Source of the DNA: a virus
Strand: one strand, 5' to 3'
Virus record (IMG/VR): IMGVR_UViG_3300020057_000001
Location: 1 to 64,000 of that record
DNA: 64,000 bases
The stretch's first letter is position 1. The number at the start of each line of letters is the position of its first letter. Positions 42,085 through 50,432 of this stretch are shown here, piece by piece. The notes under the pieces were generated by a model that was given only the letters and a program-made list of their open reading frames with translations, was not told the origin of the DNA and ran no database searches. The position numbers and the translations under genes are program-made.

Positions 42085-42393
42085 GTGACTGAGAAAAAAG
42101 CTAAGAAGCCTAAAGCTGCTAAAGTATTACCCGACGAAAAGCCTACCGTCACGTTTCCAGACGGGCGTGAGAAATACGTAGACGAGCTGAACGACGACGA
42201 CGTTCAGCAGATTCAACAAATTATACGGGCAGCCGTAGAAGACGTTATCAAAGGCTCAGCCGCTGCCTTAGACAAAATGCTCAACCCTTTCGGACTGGCT
42301 TGTAAAGTCATAGCGTTTACGTACCCGCTCGGAGCGACCAAGGAAGAAGTAGACGGCCTAATGCTTGCTGCCGCTGGTCCACAAGCAGAATAG
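42085..42393 (+). CDS. Hypothetical small protein
   Basis: 102 residues, GTG start behind AAGGAGAACCGC. Lys-rich N-terminus (MTEKKAKKPKAAKVLPDEKP), then an acidic patch (VDELNDDDVQQIQQIIRAAV) and a helical end. No recognised family. A rho-independent terminator follows within 40 bp, so it may form a single-gene transcript. Confidence 0.65.
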   Translation: MTEKKAKKPKAAKVLPDEKPTVTFPDGREKYVDELNDDDVQQIQQIIRAAVEDVIKGSAAALDKMLNPFGLACKVIAFTYPLGATKEEVDGLMLAAAGPQAE

Positions 42394-42427
42394 CTCACAT
42401 TAAAGCATGCGGTCCAAAGACACCCAA

Positions 42428-42465
42428 AATCCACCCACTCAGTAAGAGCCGGTGGATTTTTGTTA
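42428..42465 (+). terminator. Rho-independent terminator
   Basis: Inverted repeat AATCCACC / GGTGGATT (42428-42435 and 42451-42458) followed by a T run. It ends the transcript of the gene at 42085-42393. Confidence 0.75.
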
Positions 42466-42503
42466 TTAAATACAAGTAGTTAAAAGATTTTGTAAGCTTT
42501 TGT

Positions 42504-42530
42504 TAAAGTTTTGTGGCAATTGTGCGATAA
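42504..42530 (+). promoter_or_regulatory. Sigma-28-type promoter, rightward
   Basis: TAAAGTTT, 11-base spacer, TGCGATAA. Perfect -35 and CGATAA in the -10. About 36 bp ahead of the ATG at 42567 and after a terminator, so it starts a new transcript. Confidence 0.85.
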
Positions 42531-42566
42531 CTATATTGGTAATGAAACCACAGAAGGAGATATCAG

Positions 42567-42851
42567 ATGCGCATTCCCCCGAAGTCTCGTACTACTCTTG
42601 ATCCTGCATCCGTGGCAGAAATAAAAGCTGTGGTGCCAAGTGGGTCTGAAGACACCGCAGCTGCTAACAAAGAAGATTTGCTTCAGATGGCGAGAAAAGC
42701 CGAAAGCAGACCTCACTGGCAGAATCCTCTGGCACCTGTTCTTAGCAACTACACAAGAGCTACTAGCCAGGGCTACGACCCCGACTTTGCGGCGAAGATT
42801 AAAGAGTTGGCGCCAAGTTGGTTTAAAGGCGCATCGACCGCAAAGAAATAA
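42567..42851 (+). CDS. Hypothetical protein under a sigma-28-type promoter
   Basis: 94 residues, ATG behind AGAAGGAGATATCAG. Basic at both ends, helical in the middle (NKEDLLQMARKAESRPHWQN), ends STAKK. Not recognised. With its own promoter and terminator-bounded upstream side it is an independent unit, perhaps a host-directed early protein. Confidence 0.65.
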   Translation: MRIPPKSRTTLDPASVAEIKAVVPSGSEDTAAANKEDLLQMARKAESRPHWQNPLAPVLSNYTRATSQGYDPDFAAKIKELAPSWFKGASTAKK

Positions 42852-42877
42852 CAATTTAAATCACGTATAGGTGTTGT

Positions 42878-43114
42878 ATGATTCTCACTGTCAAAGTCTC
42901 CGTAAATAGAACCCACTTGCTCTGGGCAGCCTGCTTTCTTCTATGCCGCAATGAAAAGCTGTCAAAGTCCGCGGTGCTTAAGTTTTTGCGTGAGCAAATG
43001 GCAAGGTTTGGCGAAGACGAAAACTCGTTGTGCGGGTTGACGTGGCAACAGGATTACTGCGACCAACTCCCAGAAGCTGAAACATGGCTGAACAAAGCCT
43101 TTGATCGCGAGTAG
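42878..43114 (+). CDS. Hypothetical small protein
   Basis: 78 residues from ATG 42878 behind AGGTGTTGT. N-terminal half is moderately hydrophobic (THLLWAACFLLC), then basic, then acidic (FGEDENSLCGLTWQQDYCDQ). It probably shares the transcript of the 94-residue gene 26 bp upstream. No homology recognised. Confidence 0.6.
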   Translation: MILTVKVSVNRTHLLWAACFLLCRNEKLSKSAVLKFLREQMARFGEDENSLCGLTWQQDYCDQLPEAETWLNKAFDRE

Positions 43115-43216
43115 CCCAGTCCAACCCTCCCATGGTGTTTCTCGGCATCCCCTACCGCGAATTGAGTAAAATAGCTTGGTGTATACTCACCAATCACCTC
43201 AAAGGGGTTCTCCACC

Positions 43217-45079
43217 ATGGCGACCAGCTCTAAGTTGTTATATCTAGCGTCCGGCGTAAACCGCTCGCTCGACCTTCTCAATGCTTCCAACGTGTTCCAA
43301 ATCCGTGACAGCGTTCTCAAAATTGCCGCTGACGCTTCTGCAACGAACGTTATGTCGTTCAACTTGGCTGCATACTCGGCAAGCCGCTCTTTAACTTTCC
43401 CTGACAGCAACATCAACTTCGGTGCTTTTGCCCGTGGTTTTATCGCTGCTGGCTCGGCTAACCATGTCGTTATCAACGATGGTACAGGCGCTCTCTCTAG
43501 CGAAGCAGCTCTTGCGGCTTCTCGCGGTGGTTTCGGTGCTGACGTTTCTGCTTTCACAGGCGTTCTCAAAGCGTCCTCCGGTGTGTTCTCTGCTTCCGCA
43601 GTCGTTAACGCTGATATCAGCGCTGTTGCCGCTATTGCTTACAGCAAGTTGGCAGCCCTCACCTTTAACCGCGCCCTTATCTCTGACGGCTCGGGCGTAG
43701 TTACCGCTTCGGCAGTGACTTCTACTGAACTCGGATACGTTGCAGGCGTAACTTCCGCAATCCAGACACAGCTTAACGGTAAGCTCAACCTTACTGGCGG
43801 TACATTGTCCGGCGCGCTGGACTTGGGCGGCAACCTTCTTACAAACGTGGCTACTCCTGTATCCGCATCCGACGCTACTAACAAAGCTTACGTTGATGCC
43901 GCTATCAACGGACTAAGCTGGAAGTTGCCAGTTGTTGCGGCTTCGACAGGCAACTTAACCCTCAGCGGAGCGCAAACCGTTGATGGTGTTAGCTTAGTTG
44001 CAGGTCAGCGCATCCTCGTAAAAGACCAAGCTACTACTTCACAGAACGGTATCTACGTTGTAGCCGCTGGCGCATGGGCTCGCTCTGCGGATATGGACTC
44101 GCTCACTCCTCTAAACGAGTTCAACTCGGCTGCTGCGTTTGTCCAGTCCGGTACAGTCAACGCCAACCGTGGATTTGTTCAAACTGCTACAGTCACTACA
44201 ATCGGAACAGACCCTGTTGCGTTTGTCCAATTCTCCAGCGCATCTTCGCAGATTGCCGGAAGCGGAATCAGCATCTCTGGCTCTACAATCTCCATCAACT
44301 TGGCTACTAACCCGGGTTTGGAATTCTCTAGCTCCGCTCTCCGCATCAAGCTTGCTGACACTTCCCTCGCCCTTTCGGCAGGTGGCGTAGCTCTGGCTTT
44401 GGCTTCCTCAAGCGGTTTGACTGTCGCTAGCGGACTTTTGGTTAAAGTAGAAGCTTCCAACCCTAGCCTCCAGATCAACGGCTCGAATGAACTCGGCGTT
44501 AAACTCGCAGCAGCAGGCGCAATCGTCTCCGGCGCTTCTGGTGTCGCGGTTCAACTCGAATCTTCCCAACCTTCGCTCCAAATCGTAGCCAACGCTATCG
44601 GCGTTAAGCTCGACACCGCTCGCGGTCTTGCCAAAGACGCTTCTGGCGTATTCGTAAAAATTGACGGAAGCTCGCTTACGTTTAATGGTTCTGGAGAGTT
44701 GCAGGTAGGTTCATCCGACGCTACGCTCATTTCCTTTACCTCGGGTGAAGCCCTCACAGCAGGCGACAACGTGTACATCTCAGCAGCAGGCACTGTGTCA
44801 AAGGCACGTGCAAACGCTGAATCTACGTCGCTCGGCTATGTTGGTCTTGCTCGCACCACAGTTGGTTCCGGTGCAGCGGTGCAAGTAATTGTTGGCGGAC
44901 GTCTTAGCGGATTGACTGGCTTAAGCGCAGGCAGCCGTTACTACTTGTCAGCAGGAACTGCGGGTGTATCGACCACTACAGCTCCTTCCGCTTCTGGACA
45001 ACAAGTTGTGTTGGTTGGAATTGCAATGAGCGCTACTGAACTCATTGTTTCACCTGACTATAAAGTATCTATCGATTGA
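43217..45079 (+). CDS. Tail fibre-like structural protein
   Basis: 620 residues. A widespread fibre module occurs at about residues 190-340 (LGGNLLTNVATPVSASDATN, then GVSLVAGQRILVKDQATTSQ and NGIYVV). Residues about 350-500 contain repeated GLxVxxxGLLVKV/GVFVKIDGSS units typical of trimeric beta-rich fibres, and the C-terminus (SAGSRYYLSAGTAGVSTTTA) resembles fibre tip domains. It ends just ahead of a strong terminator. Ala/Ser/Gly-rich composition supports abundant expression. It could also be a capsid fibre. Confidence 0.8.
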   Translation: MATSSKLLYLASGVNRSLDLLNASNVFQIRDSVLKIAADASATNVMSFNLAAYSASRSLTFPDSNINFGAFARGFIAAGSANHVVINDGTGALSSEAALAASRGGFGADVSAFTGVLKASSGVFSASAVVNADISAVAAIAYSKLAALTFNRALISDGSGVVTASAVTSTELGYVAGVTSAIQTQLNGKLNLTGGTLSGALDLGGNLLTNVATPVSASDATNKAYVDAAINGLSWKLPVVAASTGNLTLSGAQTVDGVSLVAGQRILVKDQATTSQNGIYVVAAGAWARSADMDSLTPLNEFNSAAAFVQSGTVNANRGFVQTATVTTIGTDPVAFVQFSSASSQIAGSGISISGSTISINLATNPGLEFSSSALRIKLADTSLALSAGGVALALASSSGLTVASGLLVKVEASNPSLQINGSNELGVKLAAAGAIVSGASGVAVQLESSQPSLQIVANAIGVKLDTARGLAKDASGVFVKIDGSSLTFNGSGELQVGSSDATLISFTSGEALTAGDNVYISAAGTVSKARANAESTSLGYVGLARTTVGSGAAVQVIVGGRLSGLTGLSAGSRYYLSAGTAGVSTTTAPSASGQQVVLVGIAMSATELIVSPDYKVSID

Positions 45080-45120
45080 GTTTTCACAGTTAACTTTGTG
45101 TCCTGTTTACAGGCGCGTCG

Positions 45121-45150
45121 GGCTGGGTCTTTCGACCCAGTCCTTTTTTT
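45121..45150 (+). terminator. Strong rho-independent terminator
   Basis: GGCTGGGTC, loop TTTC, GACCCAGTCC, then seven T residues. It closes the fibre gene transcript and separates it from the sigma-28-type promoter 14 bp downstream. Confidence 0.9.
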
Positions 45151-45163
45151 ATTGAAACTGTGC

Positions 45164-45190
45164 TAAAGTCTGAAAGCAAAACGGCGATGA
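45164..45190 (+). promoter_or_regulatory. Sigma-28-type promoter, rightward
   Basis: TAAAGTCT, 11-base spacer, GGCGATGA. Located between the terminator and the endonuclease-like gene; the SD begins a few bases after the expected transcription start. Confidence 0.72.
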
Positions 45191-45209
45191 AGAAATAACG
45201 GAGGTGACT

Positions 45210-46934
45210 ATGGCGGCGGGGAAAAAATTAACAGCTGAAGACGTAGCAAAAGTCGCACAAGCAAAAAACCCAAACCTGCGCTTGGTCGAGAGTTCTTACG
45301 TTGACTTATCCACCCTGTGCATCTGGGTGGAAGAGGGTTGGGGTGAGTTTGAGCGAAAGCCTTCTATCATTCTTTATTCGAACAGCGTGTATCACCCTGA
45401 ACACGGCAGGTTGCGTAAAAATGCAATTTTGGCAAAAGCGCAACAAAAACCGGAAAGCAAACAAAAGCGTAAAACCACTAACCTTGCCAAGTATGGACAC
45501 GAATACATTTCACTCTGCCCACATGTACGTAGTAAAGTTTGTGCAACTAACTTAGAACGTTACGGTCATGAAACCCCGCTTTTGAACGCCGACGTTCAAG
45601 CTAAGATTAGTGCAACTAACTTAGAACGCTACGGTCATGAAAACCCCCTTTTGAACGCCGACGTTCAAGCTAAGATTAGAGCAACTAACTTAGAGGCGTA
45701 TGGCGTAGAAAACGTCCTGTCGAGTAGTCTTATACAAGACAGAGTAAAGACTACTAATCTACAGCGCTACGGGTTTGCAAACGCTGTGCAAGCCGAGGCG
45801 GTTCAGAGTAAAACGAAAAACACTAATTTACAGAGGTATGGCGCTGAATACGGTCTGTCAAACCCTGATGTGCAGCGTAAACGGAGACTTACTAACGTTG
45901 CGCGCTACGGGTCTGCGCACGCTACATTACACCCTGCGGTCAGAGCAAAACTAAGTGCTACCAATATCGCGCGATACGGCCACCAAAGTAGTTTCGGTAA
46001 TTCAGACGTCCAGAAGAAAATTTACAGAACTAAGATGCTTCGCGGGCTATACAAACAGTCTAAAGGTGAACTAGAACTGAGAGACTTTTGTAAAACACTG
46101 GACCCCGACGCCCGTACAACCATGGCGTATTTAAACAAGAAAGCTTTCCAAATTGATATTTTTCTGCCTTCTAAAAATATATGCATCGAATACAATGGGA
46201 TGTTTTGGCATTCCGAGGGGAATAAAAAAAATTACTCCGAAAAACACTTAGACAAGACGAAAGCATGCGCTTTACAAGACAGACGTCTCATACACATTTG
46301 GGAAACCGAATGGCACAACAAGCGCCCTCAAGTGGAAAACTACATCCGAAGCGTAGCGGGTATTTTTGAAAGAAGGATTCCTGCAAGAAAATGCCTAGTA
46401 AAAGAAGTTACTGATAAGGCGCAAGTTAAAGCGTTTCTTGACAGCAATCACTTATTAGGCGCGTGCCCGTTTTCAAAAGCGGTGGGCATCTTCTTGAATG
46501 AGGAACTCGTAGGTGTTGCTCTTTTGGGGAGGCACCATCGAACAAACGTCCTTAACATTGCTAAGCGATTTGCTTTTTTAGCGGGTGTTCAGGTGATTGG
46601 CGGCGTGAGCCGTCTTACCAAACACCTTTTAGACGTCTGCGAATCCGATTCCCTCGTCACTTGGGCCGATGTCAGGCTAGGAGCGGCGTCGGTCTACACG
46701 TCCGCAGGGTGGACCTTAGATTCCACGTCGCGCCCTGACTATTTTTACTGGCACGAATCTCAAAAAAGAGTTGTTTCAAAGCAGCATTTTAAAGACCACC
46801 GAAAAAGTTCAACCGGTGTTTCCGAAAAAGATTTTGCTAAAACCCGGAGATGCCTACGGATCTGGGACTGTGGAAAACATAGGTTTCGTATCTATAAAGG
46901 CGGAATTCCTACATGCTCGCTTTCATCCCCGTAG
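45210..46934 (+). CDS. Homing-endonuclease-like protein with N-terminal TNLERYG repeats
   Basis: 574 residues. Residues about 80-275 hold roughly eight tandem units of about 25 residues, each with TNLxRYGxE followed by a PxVQxK-like helix; such units occur in phage and large-virus putative homing endonucleases and may contact DNA. A nuclease-like core follows around 305-370 (FQIDIFLPSKNICIEYNGMF then WHSE and HIWETEW), a very short patch repair/EDxHD-like signature. The last 180 residues contain a domain with RFAFLAGVQVIGGVSRL. ATG at 45210 behind GGAGGTGACT. It is free-standing. Whether it is mobile is unknown. Confidence 0.75.
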   Translation: MAAGKKLTAEDVAKVAQAKNPNLRLVESSYVDLSTLCIWVEEGWGEFERKPSIILYSNSVYHPEHGRLRKNAILAKAQQKPESKQKRKTTNLAKYGHEYISLCPHVRSKVCATNLERYGHETPLLNADVQAKISATNLERYGHENPLLNADVQAKIRATNLEAYGVENVLSSSLIQDRVKTTNLQRYGFANAVQAEAVQSKTKNTNLQRYGAEYGLSNPDVQRKRRLTNVARYGSAHATLHPAVRAKLSATNIARYGHQSSFGNSDVQKKIYRTKMLRGLYKQSKGELELRDFCKTLDPDARTTMAYLNKKAFQIDIFLPSKNICIEYNGMFWHSEGNKKNYSEKHLDKTKACALQDRRLIHIWETEWHNKRPQVENYIRSVAGIFERRIPARKCLVKEVTDKAQVKAFLDSNHLLGACPFSKAVGIFLNEELVGVALLGRHHRTNVLNIAKRFAFLAGVQVIGGVSRLTKHLLDVCESDSLVTWADVRLGAASVYTSAGWTLDSTSRPDYFYWHESQKRVVSKQHFKDHRKSSTGVSEKDFAKTRRCLRIWDCGKHRFRIYKGGIPTCSLSSP

Positions 46935-46953
46935 GTTTGTCCGCGCCCTGTTC

Positions 46954-47121
46954 TTAGTCCTCATCCTTATCACGCTCAAAATATTGCGCAATAGCCAACA
47001 ACCCTAGGTCACACGCTAGCATTAAGCCAGCAAACGCTAAAATATTCGTAGGCATCTTAAATTGTAGGACAAAAACCAAGACGAACAGGTTAAAACAAGC
47101 TAAAAGAAGAAAAGTTTTCAT
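46954..47121 (-). CDS. Small two-helix membrane protein
   Basis: 55 residues from ATG 47121 (SD GGAGGTGCT), MKTFLLLACFNLFVLVFVLQ at the start, a second hydrophobic stretch at about 28-46, and a charged tail ERDKDED. On the opposite strand to its neighbours, with TTGAGT-N17-TATCTT about 35 bp upstream as possible sigma-70 promoter. Function unknown; such proteins are often lysis or exclusion factors. Confidence 0.6.
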   Translation of the reverse strand: MKTFLLLACFNLFVLVFVLQFKMPTNILAFAGLMLACDLGLLAIAQYFERDKDED

Positions 47122-47161
47122 AGCACCTCCAAACAAAAGATACCCTGTGTAAAGAAAAGAC

Positions 47162-47188
47162 TCAAGTTTTAAAAGAAACTTGCGATAC
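47162..47188 (+). promoter_or_regulatory. Sigma-28-type promoter of the lysis region
   Basis: TCAAGTTT, 11-base spacer, TGCGATAC, 22 bp ahead of the ATG at 47211. It overlaps the divergent promoter region of the small membrane-protein gene on the minus strand. Confidence 0.78.
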
Positions 47189-47210
47189 CTAAGCTAGAAG
47201 GAGGGCAAAC

Positions 47211-47435
47211 ATGTACGAAGTTCTAGTTACAATCATAGTTATCCAAGCGGTTCTAATCTTAGAGGGTCTGGTCATAGGGGTGTTGCTAGCCCGCACCGCT
47301 AAGGTACGCTTGAGAGACCGAGTGCAGATGGTAGCCCACGTTATGCTTTTCGTAGCGTTTTTCTACCTAATGCTTTGCGGCTGGTTAGTTGACCGTGTAA
47401 TGTCTTTCTGTAAACGCCTTTGGAGCGCCAAATGA
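47211..47435 (+). CDS. Membrane protein, holin candidate
   Basis: 74 residues with two membrane segments (about 4-26, EVLVTIIVIQAVLILEGLVI, and 43-62) and a basic C-terminus (CKRLWSAK). A strong SD (AGAAGGAGGGCAAAC) precedes the ATG. Size, topology and closeness to the lysozyme gene about 850 bp downstream fit a class II holin, but this is positional. Overlaps the next gene as ATGA. Confidence 0.6.
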   Translation: MYEVLVTIIVIQAVLILEGLVIGVLLARTAKVRLRDRVQMVAHVMLFVAFFYLMLCGWLVDRVMSFCKRLWSAK

Positions 47436-47905
47436 AAATTTTTCTTTTTTTAACAGCCTTTCTTCCACTTCCGGCACTCGCTTCGACGCAGGTGTTTTAC
47501 CCGACCGGTAAGGACGCTGGTAAGCTGCTCCTCTCCACGGTAAATGACCCCAACGGGTTTTGCACCGACGGGACACGAATCCGCAACAGGCAGGGCGTGG
47601 TACATTTCACTTGCTTTGGGGTCAACGGCACAACAACCGACGCTGCCTTGATACTGATGAAATCGTCTTTGGGATTGCACCCGCGAATCTGTTTCTCTTT
47701 TCTCGACTCACAAAAGAGCTACAAGATCACGCTACCTACCCCGATGTTCTATTACAAGGCTTCCGACGTGGGCAAGGTGTTGGACACCAGCAGTGCGCAC
47801 TTCATCGATGTTCGCGAGTTAAGCACGGTATTTGACAGTTCCCTAGAATGTACAAAGCTTCCGGTCGATTTCGTTGCACCTACACAACAACAACCAGCAA
47901 TTTGA
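47432..47905 (+). CDS. Secreted protein of unknown function
   Basis: 157 residues with a typical signal peptide (MKIFLFLTAFLPLPALA, cleavage after ALA near residue 17) and four cysteines that could form disulphides in the periplasm. The ATG at 47432 overlaps the previous stop; upstream in-frame codons are not needed. Ends APTQQQPAI. Its place beside the holin candidate suggests a spanin-like or periplasmic lysis accessory role; no family match seen. Confidence 0.7.
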   Translation: MKIFLFLTAFLPLPALASTQVFYPTGKDAGKLLLSTVNDPNGFCTDGTRIRNRQGVVHFTCFGVNGTTTDAALILMKSSLGLHPRICFSFLDSQKSYKITLPTPMFYYKASDVGKVLDTSSAHFIDVRELSTVFDSSLECTKLPVDFVAPTQQQPAI

Positions 47906-47937
47906 TAATTTGTAAAATGAATTTTTAGGGGGACTGC

Positions 47938-48195
47938 ATGAAGATATACGCCGGACACGCTATCGGAACAAGAACTTTGACTGCGGATTTGCAATTTTTT
48001 AAGAGAGACATTCTCGATTTTGGCTTTGAGGTCGCTTACGACTGCCCTGCCCTGGGGTGGACAGTGTGGGTGTCTCGGGCTTCGAATTTTAAAGAACGGA
48101 TGGAACTCTGTAAAAAGTTTGACTATCTAGTAACGCACCCTGAAGGTGTAGCCGAAGACGTAGTGTGCAGGTTGACACAGATCGTAAGTTTGTAA
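47938..48195 (+). CDS. Hypothetical small protein
   Basis: 85 residues, alpha/beta composition, MKIYAGHAIGTRTLTADLQF at the start. SD AGGGGGACTGC. Unrecognised; a terminator hairpin follows 25 bp after the stop, so it ends the transcript begun at the sigma-28-type promoter at 47162. Confidence 0.65.
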   Translation: MKIYAGHAIGTRTLTADLQFFKRDILDFGFEVAYDCPALGWTVWVSRASNFKERMELCKKFDYLVTHPEGVAEDVVCRLTQIVSL

Positions 48196-48220
48196 AAGCG
48201 TTCCCGATCTCTCCTTACTC

Positions 48221-48252
48221 GCCTCTAGACGTTCTGTCTAGAGGCTCTTTTG
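48221..48252 (+). terminator. Rho-independent terminator
   Basis: GCCTCTAGAC, loop GTTCT, GTCTAGAGGC followed by TCTTTTG. A perfect ten-base stem. Confidence 0.85.
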
Positions 48253-48284
48253 TTTGGTTTAAAATACGGATTGAAGGAGAATCC

Positions 48285-48866
48285 ATGCCAAATCAACCAG
48301 TTATCACGTTTGACGACACAAAACTTATCAGAGATTCCGAGGGTCACTCGCTGACCGCTTACCCAGACCCCGCAACGAAAAACGATCCTATTAAAAAAGG
48401 GCACCCTTGGACAATCTCCTATGGGATTACAGGAGCATGGGTAAAGCCGGGCGTTGTGATCACACAAGCAGAGTCCGAGCTTAGATTTATGGAACTTATT
48501 AAAGTCTTCTGTAAAGATCTCGACGCATGCCTCACTGTAGAGCTTGGTAAAAACCAATACATCGCCGTCCTTTCTCTCTTGTGGAACATCGGCAAAGGTA
48601 ACTTTGCAAAAAGTACCCTGCTCAAAAAACTGAATGCAAAAGACTTTGCGGCGGCTGCCTTGGAGTTTGTAAAGTGGAATAAAGCAAATGGTGCTGTCAT
48701 GAACGGGCTAACGACCCGTAGAGCCAAAGAAGCCGCGCTATTCTCTACCCCATCTCAGGCTCCTAAGCTGTCTAAGTCTCTCACGGCGCCCGCTGTAATC
48801 GATTTTGAGCAGTTTACACAGACAACATGCCCTGTCACAGACGAAACAAATTTACCAAAGAAATAA
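48285..48866 (+). CDS. Endolysin, GH24 lysozyme (muramidase)
   Basis: 193 residues. Hydrolyses the N-acetylmuramic acid-N-acetylglucosamine bond of peptidoglycan at lysis. The catalytic triad of the T4-lysozyme family appears as Glu19 (RDSEGHSLTAY), Asp28 and Thr43 (PWTISYG), followed by the helical body with LSLLWNIGKGNFAKSTLLKK and a C-terminal tail after residue 160 rich in Lys/Thr. ATG at 48285 behind GAAGGAGAATCC; a 40-residue upstream extension crosses the terminator and is rejected. No signal peptide, so a holin is needed for export. Confidence 0.93.
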   Translation: MPNQPVITFDDTKLIRDSEGHSLTAYPDPATKNDPIKKGHPWTISYGITGAWVKPGVVITQAESELRFMELIKVFCKDLDACLTVELGKNQYIAVLSLLWNIGKGNFAKSTLLKKLNAKDFAAAALEFVKWNKANGAVMNGLTTRRAKEAALFSTPSQAPKLSKSLTAPAVIDFEQFTQTTCPVTDETNLPKK

Positions 48867-48916
48867 ATGCTTTACCGCTTTCTTTAAAAATTTCTTTTAA
48901 ACGTCAAAAATAAACC

Positions 48917-48943
48917 TAAAGTCTGACCAACTCTTGGCGATAA
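48917..48943 (+). promoter_or_regulatory. Sigma-28-type promoter, rightward
   Basis: TAAAGTCT, 11-base spacer, GGCGATAA: one of the best matches in the window. Located between the lysozyme gene and 48966. Confidence 0.85.
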
Positions 48944-48965
48944 CAAAGCTAGGAGGAACAAACAA

Positions 48966-49529
48966 ATGACTTGTTCAATAGATACAGCACCGCCGCCAGC
49001 GATAATACGCCACCTTCCCACCAAGTCTGCCTGTAACGGCAGCCGGAATTCATCCGCGCCGAAGGGCGTCATGATCGCTCCCGCCAAAGTTGCTAGCCAC
49101 AGCAGCCAGAGTTCTTCTGGCACTCCCTCCCACTCACCCGCTGACGCAAGGTCAGCGGCAGGAAGTAAGGCCAATGCTGAAACAGGTCAAGTCACCCAGA
49201 ATCTAGACGTCAGGGTGTTTAATGTCACTTCTAAACAAAAAGCCTACCGACCGAAGAGAGCAACGTCCAGCGGACGCTATTACTCTCTAAAACCCGCTCC
49301 CGTGAAGCACTTCCACCTATTCGTGCTTGCGGGGGTGTCCCCTACCTCCTACACAATCGCAAACAACTCATGCGACAGGGCAACTTTGACCTGCACAGTA
49401 GACGTAGACCGCAAGCGCGTTTTTGACATCGGCGCTGGTGGCTCATTCACGACAGGCAGCGGTGCTAGTATCGGTATTATCGGTACCGTGCAAGGAAACA
49501 TCTACGGAACTTTGGGATTCTCTTTTTAA
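48966..49529 (+). CDS. Hypothetical protein with Ser/Pro/Ala-rich N-terminus
   Basis: 187 residues. The first 75 are low-complexity (Ser, Pro, Ala); the rest is beta-rich with a pair of cysteines (NNSCDRATLTCTV), and the end GTVQGNIYGTLGFSF has the alternating pattern and terminal Phe of outer-membrane strands. AGGAGG and the strong promoter favour this frame; an opposing frame at 48884-49174 looks like the shadow of the low-complexity segment. No signal peptide is visible, so the start or even the N-terminal frame could be wrong. Confidence 0.5.
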   Translation: MTCSIDTAPPPAIIRHLPTKSACNGSRNSSAPKGVMIAPAKVASHSSQSSSGTPSHSPADARSAAGSKANAETGQVTQNLDVRVFNVTSKQKAYRPKRATSSGRYYSLKPAPVKHFHLFVLAGVSPTSYTIANNSCDRATLTCTVDVDRKRVFDIGAGGSFTTGSGASIGIIGTVQGNIYGTLGFSF

Positions 49530-49550
49530 TCACGCATTGAAGGACTTCTT

Positions 49551-50147
49551 GTGAAAAAACTACTCTTGCTTTTACCTCTTTTTCTAGCCGCTTGCGGCGC
49601 AGACGACCAGTCGACGCGCATGACGACGTCGTTCGACCCAGAATGCGAGGATGCAATTCTATCTTTAACTGCTACAAACTGCTCGACACCCGGCCCTACG
49701 CCTCCTCCAGCTCCGACGGGTCCAGCATCGACGCTGACTATCACCGGCCCCGTACCCGCACCTTCGGGTGCAGGCTGGACAACTGAAGGGTTTGTACGCG
49801 TTCCAACGAGTACAACGTTCCTAGGCTGGCAGAGCCTTGGCTTGTCCACCTCCACAGTGGCAATTACCAAAGTTTATGCTAGCTCAATAACAACGTCTGG
49901 CTCTTGCCAACAGGTAGACCTCAAGATGATTACTGGTTTGGGTGCACCGACAGGGCTGCGAGGTAACTTTTACAACCAGAGCAGACCTGACCGCTTTAAG
50001 TATTGCGTCGAGAGCGGGTCGGTTATCGCTGGATATGAAGACGGAGCGGACACAAACTTCTCAGACTTTAAAGTGAAGATTAGCTCAAACCTCGGAAGTT
50101 TGAACTACGAGCTACGGGGTAATAACCTGTTCGTTTGTCTCGATTAA
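49551..50147 (+). CDS. Phage-encoded lipoprotein
   Basis: 198 residues from a GTG start (SD GAAGGACTTCTT). Signal MKKLLLLLPLFLAACGADDQ with lipobox LAAC (Cys15); the following Asp-rich residues at +2/+3 (GADDQ) bear on inner- versus outer-membrane sorting. A Pro/Thr/Ala-rich spacer (PGPTPPPAPTGPASTLTI) precedes a beta-rich domain. Probably displayed on the host envelope; a superinfection-exclusion role would be typical but is unproven. Ends at a bidirectional terminator. Confidence 0.8.
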   Translation: MKKLLLLLPLFLAACGADDQSTRMTTSFDPECEDAILSLTATNCSTPGPTPPPAPTGPASTLTITGPVPAPSGAGWTTEGFVRVPTSTTFLGWQSLGLSTSTVAITKVYASSITTSGSCQQVDLKMITGLGAPTGLRGNFYNQSRPDRFKYCVESGSVIAGYEDGADTNFSDFKVKISSNLGSLNYELRGNNLFVCLD

Positions 50148-50150
50148 AAA

Positions 50151-50174
50151 AAAGAAATCGTCCCTGATTTCTTT
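50151..50174. terminator. Bidirectional terminator between convergent genes
   Basis: AAAGAAATC, six-base loop, GATTTCTTT. Preceded by a run of A on the plus strand (a T run for minus-strand transcripts). Lies between the lipoprotein gene and the minus-strand gene ending at 50181. Confidence 0.7.
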
Positions 50175-50180
50175 CTGTGA

Positions 50181-50432
50181 TTAGCCTACCAGTCCTTGGT
50201 AAAAGGCGTCAACAAGCATCTTACATTCTGCGTTTTGTAAATCTAAAACTTCTGGAAGAATTTCTGGGAGTTTTAGGTCTTTTAGAGGTAGGAGGCTTGG
50301 TACTTTTTCGAAAATCACACCGATGATATTCTTCTTCTGAATCGTTGCGACGATGATCGAAGCAATCGCTCCACCTGCCACAAAAATCTTCTTTAACTCT
50401 GAAATGTCTTGCGGAAAAGAAGCTGCACTCAT
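50181..50432 (-). CDS. Small protein with one membrane segment
   Basis: 83 residues; hydrophobic segment at about residues 15-30 (KIFVAGGAIASIIVATI), then a Leu/Pro-rich helical region (LLPLKDLKLPEILPEVLDLQ). Start ATG behind AAGGAGTCTTAA. A possible sigma-70 promoter, TTGATC-N16-TATGCT on the minus strand, lies upstream. Function unknown. Confidence 0.65.
   Translation of the reverse strand: MSAASFPQDISELKKIFVAGGAIASIIVATIQKKNIIGVIFEKVPSLLPLKDLKLPEILPEVLDLQNAECKMLVDAFYQGLVG

Noticed and set aside
48884-49174. Minus-strand frame opposite the Ser/Pro-rich N-terminus of 48966-49529
   Set aside because: Starts at TTG with no SD and overlaps the sigma-28-type promoter; apparent Leu-rich segments reflect the complement of Ser/Pro codons.
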